Part shown: one piece after another, positions 1 to 6,568 of the stretch
How positions within the stretch are numbered: position 1 is the first letter of the stretch
Layout: each line of letters opens with the position of its first letter
IMG/VR virus record: IMGVR_UViG_3300005534_000003
Span: 1-50,649 of that record
Length of the DNA: 50,649 nucleotides
Direction: 5' to 3' (one strand)
Source: a virus
Translations under genes and position numbers: made by a program
The notes under the pieces: model-generated
What the model saw: the letters and a program-made list of their open reading frames with translations, nothing else
Databases searched by the model: none
Told to the model about the DNA's origin: nothing

Positions 1-111
1 ATCTGCCGAAGTGCCTTCCAGTAGGCCTTCCCTTTCAGCTTGGAAAGGTCAACCTTGTTCTGCGGATTGGGATTGACCGTCTTCTTCTCCGGCACTGGAT
101 TGGCCGTGGTG
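1..111. repeat. Terminal direct repeat, left copy (contig closure)
   Basis: Bases 1-111 are identical to 50539-50649. A single exact overlap of this length at the two ends is what an assembler leaves when it closes a circular or circularly permuted genome. A true short terminal repeat is possible but less likely, because the repeat lies inside the scaffold gene. Confidence 0.9.
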
Positions 112-935
112 CGTTTATAACGATCAACGCGAGCCTTCGCGATCTTGTTCGACAGCGTTTCACCCACGTAGTTCAGGAGGGCGTCACCATCCAAGGATTC
201 CATCGTGGAGCGATGAATTTCCTTCAAGTCTCGGGCGACATAGGGAAGCACTTGCTCCACCGTGTATTCCTTCTTCTCGGACAAGCCCGCGTCGATGTAC
301 TGCGCGATGAGGGCGAGGCTGAGGCGCGTCTTCGGGATTTGGTTCGCATTCAATGCAACTTCGCATTCTTTCTCGAATTTCTGCGCCCACTCCTGGGTTT
401 TCCTGTTGGCTTCTGCGACTTTTGCCTCGGCTTCCTGTTGTTCTTTTAAAGCTTTGGCTTCTGCTTCACGTTCCTTGTATTCTTCAAGTTCTCGCTGCTC
501 CGGCGTCATATTCTGAAGGCGAAGTTGGTTGTAGAGAATCTCCGTAGCGAGCTTCGTTGCATCAATCCCCTGGAGTCTGCATTGCTTCTCGAACCCAAGC
601 GGATCAGACTGTAACATTCCTAGAAGCTTTTCTGCCATGTCCACCTTCTGGGCAGCAGTGCGAGCCTTCTCTTCTATTCCGAATACCTTCTGTAAGTCAG
701 CTTTTAACTTGTCCTCATTAGAGGCGTCATATTCAACATCTTTACCATTGACGTTCAGCTTATATATTTTCTTTGCAGAATCGAGAGCAACGCCATTCTC
801 GTCAACCTTAACGATTGGCGAGGCATCAACCTTCGGTGCAGGAGCTGAGGCATCGGCTTTAGACGCGGGGGCGGATACGTTGCTCGCGTCGCTAGATACT
901 GCTGGTGCAGCGGGTGTGGCGTTTGCATTTTCCAT
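1..935 (-). CDS. Capsid scaffolding protein (N-terminal part; gene continues at 50538-50487)
   Basis: Read across the circle junction this gene encodes 328 residues, ending at a TAA at 50487-50489. ATG at 935 follows AGGGGAG. The first 40 residues are Ala/Ser/Pro-rich and disordered. A short beta segment follows (KLNVNGKDVEY), then a long charged helical region rich in Glu, Lys and Ala (around residues 130-185, EEYKEREAEAKALKEQQ) that should form a coiled coil. The C-terminus is basic and Pro/Asn-rich. This composition and the place directly upstream of the major capsid gene (48814-50100) are typical of phage scaffolds, which fill the procapsid and leave it at packaging. The assignment rests on context and composition, not on a specific motif. 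Confidence 0.7.
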   Translation of the reverse strand, partial: MENANATPAAPAVSSDASNVSAPASKADASAPAPKVDASPIVKVDENGVALDSAKKIYKLNVNGKDVEYDASNEDKLKADLQKVFGIEEKARTAAQKVDMAEKLLGMLQSDPLGFEKQCRLQGIDATKLATEILYNQLRLQNMTPEQRELEEYKEREAEAKALKEQQEAEAKVAEANRKTQEWAQKFEKECEVALNANQIPKTRLSLALIAQYIDAGLSEKKEYTVEQVLPYVARDLKEIHRSTMESLDGDALLNYVGETLSNKIAKARVDRYKRTTANPVPEKKTVNPNPQNKVDLSKLKGKAYWKALRQ

Positions 936-946
936 TTGGTCTCCCC

Positions 947-1213
947 TTAATATACGTCACCAAGAATTGTCTTGGCGCGTTCGGCGACGTTGGTTATGTC
1001 CTTCGTTAACGTGTCCATTTTTGCTTTATGAGCTGCTATCGTCGCCATCATATCGGCGATGTCCGCGTCCCTGTTCTTTCGCGTCAAAACGGCCTCTGAT
1101 GCCTGTACGGCCCAGAGACCCACTATGGCTATTGCAGTCATAGGCGACCGAAGATAAATGGCGACGGCCAATAAAGCTATCGTTAGCAAATACAGTGGTA
1201 TATTCTGTTTCAT
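947..1213 (-). CDS. Small membrane protein with coiled-coil tail
   Basis: 88 residues with ATG after GGGGAGAG. Residues 5-40 hold one long or two short membrane segments (LYLLTIALLAVAIYL, then MTAIAIVGLWAV). A polar helical tail with heptad-like spacing follows (AAHKAKMDTLTKDI). It sits between virion genes and the scaffold in the late transcription unit. The topology would suit a holin-associated or spanin-like lysis protein, but no family motif proves this. It could equally be a minor virion membrane-interacting protein. Confidence 0.6.
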   Translation of the reverse strand: MKQNIPLYLLTIALLAVAIYLRSPMTAIAIVGLWAVQASEAVLTRKNRDADIADMMATIAAHKAKMDTLTKDITNVAERAKTILGDVY

Positions 1214-1228
1214 TGTTCTCTCCCCGAT

Positions 1229-1492
1229 CTATAGATAAACGTTGTGAAAATAATCTTCCGCCTTTTGCTCAATCTCATTGAACGCCCATCCATCCATGAG
1301 GTCATCTGCGGCCCCAATGGCATGCCCAAGCGTGGTGGCTATACCGTTCCGTCTTTCCACAACTGTATCATTATGGAGAAGAAGAATCTCTGCCGAGAAC
1401 AAATTATCTCCGTGTGGTTTTATCCTAAACGCAAGAGAGACTACCGCCTCTGCTTGCGGAACAGCCTCTTCCCCGACTTTTGTTTTAGACAT
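1229..1492 (-). CDS. Hypothetical protein, 87 residues
   Basis: ATG at 1492 is preceded by AAGGAGA at good spacing, so it is preferred over a longer frame starting at 1609, which would run into the preceding gene. The protein begins MSKTKVGEEAVPQ and has a compact mixed alpha/beta core (LAFRIKPHGDNLFSAEILL) followed by a helix with several acidic residues. I recognise no family. It is co-directional with the virion genes on both sides. Confidence 0.6.
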   Translation of the reverse strand: MSKTKVGEEAVPQAEAVVSLAFRIKPHGDNLFSAEILLLHNDTVVERRNGIATTLGHAIGAADDLMDGWAFNEIEQKAEDYFHNVYL

Positions 1493-1517
1493 TGATTTCT
1501 CCTTTTTTACAGTAGTC

Positions 1518-2039
1518 TTAGATAAATGTAACAACAACTTTTGCACCTGCACCTGGATTGGCTGTCCAAATAATCTTGAGAGAACCGTTCGTGTCATTCG
1601 TGAATCCAATCATAGCTACATTATTTGCGCCTGGCACTGATTGAGTAACGGCATAGATCGTGCTAGTCGTCAGAAGTCCGGCAATGGTCAACTCTTCATT
1701 GGCTGCACCGCCCACACTTGCGCTAGACAGGACATTAGAAAGAGTGGCTTGCTTTAATGCAGTATTGCCATTTAACTTATTGATTGCCTGCAAAATAGTG
1801 TCGGTAGCTGCAACTGTTCCAGCCCCTGAAATGTACCCTGTCAAAAGTTTCCCAGTAACAGTTGCCGATGAAATAGTAGCTGCTGCTGAGCCTGGACCGG
1901 TGGCGGTCACATCTCCGGTCAATGCAGTGATAGCATTCAGAGGAGCCTCTGGAATTTGAACGAGCCCGCTTTCAAAAACGTATTGCAATCCTAAATCTGA
2001 ATCAAACACAACTGCATATGGCTTTGGTCCTGATCCCAT
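1518..2039 (-). CDS. Fibre-like virion protein
   Basis: 173 residues, ATG after AAGGAGAA. The centre carries Gly/Ala/Thr-rich sequence of the kind seen in phage fibre and decoration proteins (LTGDVTATGPGSAAATIS; ILQAINKLNGN), low in Cys and charged residues. The C-terminal 60 residues are beta-rich and look like a globular domain. It is the last of a run of virion proteins between portal and scaffold. It is probably exposed on the particle as a fibre or neck-attached appendage; the exact role is inferred. Confidence 0.55.
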   Translation of the reverse strand: MGSGPKPYAVVFDSDLGLQYVFESGLVQIPEAPLNAITALTGDVTATGPGSAAATISSATVTGKLLTGYISGAGTVAATDTILQAINKLNGNTALKQATLSNVLSSASVGGAANEELTIAGLLTTSTIYAVTQSVPGANNVAMIGFTNDTNGSLKIIWTANPGAGAKVVVTFI

Positions 2040-2050
2040 TTAAATTCTCC

Positions 2051-2542
2051 TTATGACTGGGTTATTGTAACAGTAACGATGATACTAACTGCGGATGTTT
2101 TATTGAATGGTCCAATGGGAGCAATACGATTAAACATCGTAGATGTTCCATTAGTATTGCCATTAAACAATCCAAGCTCATTCCATGAAAAGTTCGCCAC
2201 GCCAGTCCCGAACGTCGAAACGATGGTGACGACCTCGGCGGTTCGAGAGGTGCCCGCGTCGGCAGTTTGAATCAAAACGGAGCCAGAGACAGAGGGGTTC
2301 AGCTTGGTCTGCCCGACGGCTGCAGCTGTGGAGTCGGTTCCGACGCCCACGTTGCCGACCGCTGCAGGGGGACCGCTTAGAGCGAAAAGTCGGTCCAATA
2401 ATAAATCTTTGCCAACTGTCACTATCAAATTATCGCCTTCGATGACCTTCAGAAGCTTGTCTCGTGTATCATTCTCATAAATCTCTAGCTTCCAGTGGCC
2501 CTTGAGACCGCAGCTTTTGTCGTGCAACTTAAGTTCGCTCAT
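2051..2542 (-). CDS. Virion structural protein, 163 residues
   Basis: ATG after GAGGAT. The N-terminus (LKGHWKLEIYENDTRDKLL) suggests a beta sandwich. A Gly/Ala-rich middle and a C-terminal strand-rich part (SWNELGLFNGN) follow. The last motif recalls short phage proteins that decorate capsids or tails. It overlaps the next upstream gene by ATGA-type coupling at 2539-2542. Assigned as structural from composition and position only. Confidence 0.5.
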   Translation of the reverse strand: MSELKLHDKSCGLKGHWKLEIYENDTRDKLLKVIEGDNLIVTVGKDLLLDRLFALSGPPAAVGNVGVGTDSTAAAVGQTKLNPSVSGSVLIQTADAGTSRTAEVVTIVSTFGTGVANFSWNELGLFNGNTNGTSTMFNRIAPIGPFNKTSAVSIIVTVTITQS

Positions 2543-2703
2543 ATCGTATCCTCGTGCCGTATGGCATATAAGAATGTGCTCGGATCATCTTGGTCGACTA
2601 CAAAACCTTTGTCTGTTATCGCCACCTGGAGGCGGTCCTTCCAGAGGTTGTACTCATCCAAATCCGCTCCGATGATCTTGATGTACGTCAGGCAAGTGGC
2701 CAT
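2539..2703 (-). CDS. Small hypothetical protein, 54 residues
   Basis: ATG at 2703 is preceded by AAGGGG at seven bases, so it is preferred over an upstream in-frame ATG at 2793 that would overlap the neighbouring gene by 106 bases. The product (start MATCLTYIKIIGADLDEY) is acidic with no recognisable domain. The start overlaps the end of 2688-2873 by 16 bases, and the stop overlaps the start of 2051-2542 by four. It is probably a coupled minor virion or assembly protein. Confidence 0.5.
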   Translation of the reverse strand: MATCLTYIKIIGADLDEYNLWKDRLQVAITDKGFVVDQDDPSTFLYAIRHEDTI

Positions 2704-2873
2704 GAGTATGTCCCCTTCTTTTGGATAGTTACCGTTTGGTTTCCAGGGTTCGCCTTCGTTAGCGTATACTCCTTCGAGTAAGTCGTCGCCCACGTTATCA
2801 TGGCGTTATATGTCGCCTGATCCTGAGCGGTAAATACGACTGTTGTAACCCCCGTACACGGCGAGATAGTCAT
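2688..2873 (-). CDS. Small hypothetical protein, 61 residues
   Basis: The start overlaps the preceding stop as TAATG, so translation is probably coupled, and there is no separate ribosome site. The protein is Thr-rich and predicted beta (VTTVVFTAQDQATYNAMITW). In position (directly after a large virion gene, TAATG overlap) it parallels the 49-residue gene at 4749-4898. Their sequences share only a vague TTW/ITW-centred pattern. Confidence 0.5.
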   Translation of the reverse strand: MTISPCTGVTTVVFTAQDQATYNAMITWATTYSKEYTLTKANPGNQTVTIQKKGTYSWPLA

Positions 2874-3592
2874 TAAATAACAGCGACAATGTCCGTTGCT
2901 CCAGCGTCGACATTTAACACGGCTGGGGTCACACCTGCAACAGCATCATTCGTCCTATGTAGAATTTGCAACGATTGCAACTTTGCCAAGGTATTCACAC
3001 CGGCGGCGAACAGATCAAAGGTAAAATCTCCCGTGTTGTGGTTCACGTTGCCGTTAAGGCCAGAAAACGTAAACATAGTTATATCCGTAAAAAGAGCCGA
3101 GGATGAGTGTGCAATGATTGATACAGTGCTCGTCAGCAAGGTCGTCGTCAGGTTAAACCAGCCGCGATATAGAACAGTCGAAAATGTGATCGTACCGATA
3201 TTTGATCCTATGTCTGAAGTCATCGTTATTGTCGCCGATCCGCCGATAGTGGTTTGTAAAACTGCAAAAGTGCCATCATTCGCTCCATTGGCATTCGCGG
3301 GATTCGTGACGCCTGTACCCGCAGAGTTAGATAACCAAACACGAAGCGTGACTGTTCGGGCATCCGTCGGTGCAGGATTTGAATCTCCGAAATCTCCGGC
3401 GGGAAACTTGAGCGAAGCGGCATCTGTCGGGGCATTGTTCGAGTCCGCTTCCAACAACTTCAGAAGAAACGATGCATTGTCGGTCGGGGTCGCGTTTGAG
3501 TCGGCAGCCACGATGTTCAGCTTGAATGCGTCTGTGAGTCCGCCTCCAACCACGGTCGTGACCTTCTTTATGATCGGAAAAATCTTTGCCAT
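2873..3592 (-). CDS. Virion protein with three N-terminal DSNxxPTD repeats
   Basis: 239 residues. Residues about 28-85 hold three tandem copies of a 17-20 residue unit with the core A/G-DSN-x2-PTD followed by a hydrophobic strand (ADSNATPTDNASFLLKL; ADSNNAPTDAASLKF; GDSNPAPTDARTVTLRV). A jelly-roll-like, Thr/Ser/Asn-rich remainder follows. It lies just downstream of the LamG-like gene and ends in a TAATG overlap. The repeats suggest a metal- or neighbour-binding stalk in a decoration or fibre protein; this is inference. No family name is known to me. Confidence 0.55.
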   Translation of the reverse strand: MAKIFPIIKKVTTVVGGGLTDAFKLNIVAADSNATPTDNASFLLKLLEADSNNAPTDAASLKFPAGDFGDSNPAPTDARTVTLRVWLSNSAGTGVTNPANANGANDGTFAVLQTTIGGSATITMTSDIGSNIGTITFSTVLYRGWFNLTTTLLTSTVSIIAHSSSALFTDITMFTFSGLNGNVNHNTGDFTFDLFAAGVNTLAKLQSLQILHRTNDAVAGVTPAVLNVDAGATDIVAVI

Positions 3593-3593
3593 G

Positions 3594-4736
3594 TTAGTAC
3601 CGGAATCCCCACACTTGTACGGTTGTCCCGCTATTGGCGAACACCTTCACTTTATTTGTTTTAATCGTAATTGGGTTCGGGATACCATCATCGCATCGGA
3701 TGCCGATACTAGCTGTGGGCGTACCGCCGAATGGGTCAAGTCGTGCCTGGCCGCCGTCTGCACGCACCCACAGCAACACTACAGGACCGTTCACAAAGCT
3801 GAAGGTGAGAGCCGCGCCAGCACCCGCCTGATCTGCCAGGACCTCTCCAGAGCCGTATATGTCCTGGTCCAGGGAACTAATCGGGGCATCAACGACGTCC
3901 ATGTGGTAAAGGGCCGTTGTGCTGCCGTCCGTGCCGAACTGCGTGTTTTGAATTGTATACGAGGCTCCGATGTAGCGAGCACTGCTGGAAACGCGGACCT
4001 CATTGATGCCGCCGTTGAAGGGAAAACTTGAGGTCGCCCCCGACTTGCCGATCCAGAAGTGCGTAGTTCCATTATACATTTGAAGCGATGAAACAGCCAA
4101 GCCGCTTCCGATAAGCGTGCCGTCCACATACAGCCGCAGGGTTGACCCGTCATAAGACATTGCAACATCATGGTTCCCAAGCGCGATGGCCGAGGATTGG
4201 ATTGTCTGAATGGTCGCTCCGCCGTCGGTCACGCGTCCATTGATTTTATTGGCCGCGTCTATGAAAATCTGGAAGTTCATCTGGGCATCGTCAGCTGTGC
4301 CTAGGATAACCTGCGTCACTCCCAGCTTTCTCAGGGAGAATTTACACTCCACGGTGAAATTCGTGCTCACGCCAAAGGCTCCGCAGTCAATCCCCTGGTT
4401 CACAGCGGAACTTCCGCGATCTAGGCCGTCAAAAAGCGTTATCGTCGGCCAATTTGTAAATGTACCGGTCTGAAGAGTGGCAAAAGTGCCCCCAACAAAC
4501 ACTCCAGTGTGAAGATTTCCGCTGGAGTCCACGACAACAGGAGCACCATAGAAGGGGTTTGTTACTCGGCCAATTCGTCTGGCTTCGCGATCTGAAATAT
4601 CAACAGTACCACTGATGGGCTGTGTAGCGGGAAAATTCGTTACCTGCGTCTTCTGAGTACCATCAGTCTGTGCGGCTTTTATAGCGTCTAAATTGCCATT
4701 AGTTTCCTGTGCTACATTTGTCGAATCAAGAGGCAT
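3594..4736 (-). CDS. LamG/concanavalin-like lectin domain virion protein
   Basis: 380 residues. Residues about 35-55 carry NFPATQPISGTV, a motif shared with the two upstream virion genes. Residues about 110-270 match a laminin-G-type beta sandwich: FTVECKFSL, the signature GSTLRLYVDGTLIGSG, FWIGKSG, and INEVRVSSSARYIG. Such domains bind glycans or surface proteins, so this is a good candidate for host-surface or environmental-glycan binding on the particle. The C-terminal 100 residues are a separate beta domain. The ribosome site is weak. Confidence 0.65.
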   Translation of the reverse strand: MPLDSTNVAQETNGNLDAIKAAQTDGTQKTQVTNFPATQPISGTVDISDREARRIGRVTNPFYGAPVVVDSSGNLHTGVFVGGTFATLQTGTFTNWPTITLFDGLDRGSSAVNQGIDCGAFGVSTNFTVECKFSLRKLGVTQVILGTADDAQMNFQIFIDAANKINGRVTDGGATIQTIQSSAIALGNHDVAMSYDGSTLRLYVDGTLIGSGLAVSSLQMYNGTTHFWIGKSGATSSFPFNGGINEVRVSSSARYIGASYTIQNTQFGTDGSTTALYHMDVVDAPISSLDQDIYGSGEVLADQAGAGAALTFSFVNGPVVLLWVRADGGQARLDPFGGTPTASIGIRCDDGIPNPITIKTNKVKVFANSGTTVQVWGFRY

Positions 4737-4748
4737 TGATTTAGTCCA

Positions 4749-4898
4749 TTAATGGTACACGATGTAAAATATGTCAGCTTGTGAAGTTATCCCATATATT
4801 GTGTTAGATGAGCTTAAGGTCGAAAGCCATGTTGTCACTTCCACTGGATTATTCATATCCGCCACTACTATAACCTTTAAATTAAAGTAGCTCGCCAT
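4749..4898 (-). CDS. Small hypothetical protein, 49 residues
   Basis: The ATG at 4896-4898 overlaps the preceding stop as TAATG. The product (start MASYFNLKVIVVADMNNP, end FYIVYH) looks like a small alpha/beta protein. The tight coupling and the absence of another gene in this 160-base gap support it. No family recognised. Confidence 0.5.
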   Translation of the reverse strand: MASYFNLKVIVVADMNNPVEVTTWLSTLSSSNTIYGITSQADIFYIVYH

Positions 4899-5347
4899 TA
4901 TGTCAATTCTGTAATACTAATCGTTTGTGCCGGACCAAAATAGTCAATCTCACCTTGCCAAATTGTTTCAGTAAGGCTGCTGTTATTGGTCGGAATAACA
5001 TACGTGTAACTGGTAGCAGATGCCGTTACGCCAAATTTTACGTAAGTGGAATTATTACCCGAAGGAAACCAAATTATAACCTTCTTACGATTGGCATTTG
5101 CGGCAACTAGCTGAATATTCGTGTTGGCAGAAGCCGTAACACGAGTTAAAGTAGAAGTACTAGAAAGTGCAGATGATACCTGAAGAGGATGTGCTGATGT
5201 ACCTAGGATATTAGTACCGTCGGTTACTTCAACAGTCCATGATCCGGCGGGAGCAGCGGCTGTTCCTTGATTAGCCGTTACTGTACCGCTAATTGGTACG
5301 TTTGTGCTTCCGCCTTCAACTGTTACATCACTTGTAAATAGGCCCAT
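4898..5347 (-). CDS. Virion protein, paralogue of 5357-6064
   Basis: 149 residues, ATG after AGGAGA. The N-terminus has VPISGTVTANQGT, shared with the next gene upstream. The last 75 residues match that gene's C-terminus: AANANRKKVIIW against ASNASRKMATIY, then YVKFGVTASATSYT against FVKFGTTASSTSFT, both ending TELT. The two genes therefore arose by duplication of a small beta domain, probably a decoration or fibre-tip domain. Confidence 0.6.
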   Translation of the reverse strand: MGLFTSDVTVEGGSTNVPISGTVTANQGTAAAPAGSWTVEVTDGTNILGTSAHPLQVSSALSSTSTLTRVTASANTNIQLVAANANRKKVIIWFPSGNNSTYVKFGVTASATSYTYVIPTNNSSLTETIWQGEIDYFGPAQTISITELT

Positions 5348-5356
5348 GTTGTTCTC

Positions 5357-6064
5357 CTAAGTTAGTTCTGTCATTCTGGCTGCGCCAACAGCAACGGTCC
5401 ATATACCATCTATCTGCCCAGTATAGACAGGCGATGGAAACTCATAGTATGAGTTGGCAGACATCTTAACGGTGAAACTTGTTGAACTCGCAGTAGTGCC
5501 AAATTTCACAAACAACACACTGTTCGAGTCATTGTAAATCGTGGCCATCTTACGGCTTGCGTTTGAAGCTAAAAGAGTAACACTAGAGGTTGACGCAGAT
5601 GTATTGGTCAATACCGAACTGCTTACTGTAGACGGGGAGACTGTTCCCGATACAACCCAAGGGGATGTACCTTGATTAGCTGTTACTGTTCCGCTTACCG
5701 GTTGCGTGGCCGGAAAGTTCCCCACATTGACGGAGTCCGTCGTGTTGAGAAGCGTCCACGTGCGTCCTGTCGTCCATGCGCCAGATTGAGTGACCGCTAT
5801 TGTACCGGTGATAGATACTGGCGTGGCTCGTAATTGGGCATCTGTCAAAGGACCGGTGACTGCCACCGATGCAGGAAAATTATTTACTGAAACAAGCCAA
5901 GGGCTTGTGCCGCCCAATCCTTGATCTACTTTTCCAATGTCAACACTACCAGAGGCCAGGACGACCTTTAAATTTTCGTCCATATCCACGCGAAGTGGAT
6001 GTGTTTTGTCGAAAATATCTAGTGCTGTATTATATGTATCTGTTTGTGACGGTGTTTGTGGCAT
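5357..6064 (-). CDS. Virion protein with NFPATQPVSGTV motif, paralogue of 4898-5347
   Basis: 235 residues. Two related motifs, NFPASVAVTG (about residue 60) and NFPATQPVSGTVTANQGT (about 115), suggest an internal duplication of a strand-turn-strand unit. The C-terminal domain of about 75 residues is homologous to that of the next gene. The start has a weak AAAGG and overlaps the 51-residue gene at 6030-6185. Low in Cys and rich in Ser/Thr/Val, as surface virion proteins often are. Confidence 0.6.
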   Translation of the reverse strand: MPQTPSQTDTYNTALDIFDKTHPLRVDMDENLKVVLASGSVDIGKVDQGLGGTSPWLVSVNNFPASVAVTGPLTDAQLRATPVSITGTIAVTQSGAWTTGRTWTLLNTTDSVNVGNFPATQPVSGTVTANQGTSPWVVSGTVSPSTVSSSVLTNTSASTSSVTLLASNASRKMATIYNDSNSVLFVKFGTTASSTSFTVKMSANSYYEFPSPVYTGQIDGIWTVAVGAARMTELT

Positions 6065-6185
6065 TTAACGCCTTTAAAGCCCTCACGACAGCCTTACCAA
6101 TACGTTCTGCTTGTATGTCTCCAACGCCTTCCTTTGCCAACTCACGCTTGATGACGCCTATGACGATGATGTCTTGCGCTTCCAT
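6030..6185 (-). CDS. Small helical hypothetical protein, 51 residues
   Basis: ATG at 6185, just after the stop of 6191-6553. The start MEAQDIIVIGVIKRELAKEG reads as an amphipathic helical protein with alternating charges. It overlaps the start of the next gene by 35 bases. Codon use and the fill of an otherwise empty 127-base gap support it; the ribosome site is weak. No family recognised. Confidence 0.45.
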   Translation of the reverse strand: MEAQDIIVIGVIKRELAKEGVGDIQAERIGKAVVRALKALNATNTVTNRYI

Positions 6186-6190
6186 CTTAC

Positions 6191-6553
6191 TTACCAGACC
6201 TGCGATCCGCCAGTGCCATACAACACGCCCTGCAACGCCAATGTACCCGCTGAAGGAGCGGCGGAGGATACTTGTAGAAAAGCATAGTCGATAGAACCAA
6301 GCTCAAACAAGGCATGGTCCGTGGTGCCACCGGTAAATGTGACGGTTTTAGCGGTGGAGAATCCAACAAAATTAACGCCGTCATTGCTGACTTGAAGCGT
6401 GACTACTCCCGTGGAACCCCCAATGGAAAAAGTGGAATTCAGCTGAAGGGAGGCACGATCTATCCCTTTCATGTCATACACAAAAGAGCCTGTACCGGCG
6501 GTGGCGGCTATGATCGTCTGCTTGTCTACAAATGGAACAGTCTGCATATTCAT
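6191..6553 (-). CDS. Virion structural protein, 120 residues
   Basis: ATG after GAGGAGA at six bases. Beta-rich throughout (GVVTLQVSNDGVNFVGFS; DYAFLQVSS), which looks like a single small beta-sandwich domain of the carbohydrate-binding or decoration type. It directly follows the portal gene in the late operon, so it may be a head-tail junction or decoration protein. Inferred from composition and place. Confidence 0.5.
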   Translation of the reverse strand: MNMQTVPFVDKQTIIAATAGTGSFVYDMKGIDRASLQLNSTFSIGGSTGVVTLQVSNDGVNFVGFSTAKTVTFTGGTTDHALFELGSIDYAFLQVSSAAPSAGTLALQGVLYGTGGSQVW

Positions 6554-6568
6554 TTCTTGTCTCCTCGG

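Noticed and set aside
2889-4031. 380-codon open frame on the + strand
   Set aside because: It lies antisense across two convincing virion genes (2873-3592 and 3594-4736), has no ribosome site and no recognisable domain. Antisense frames often stay open opposite Thr/Gly/Asn-rich genes.
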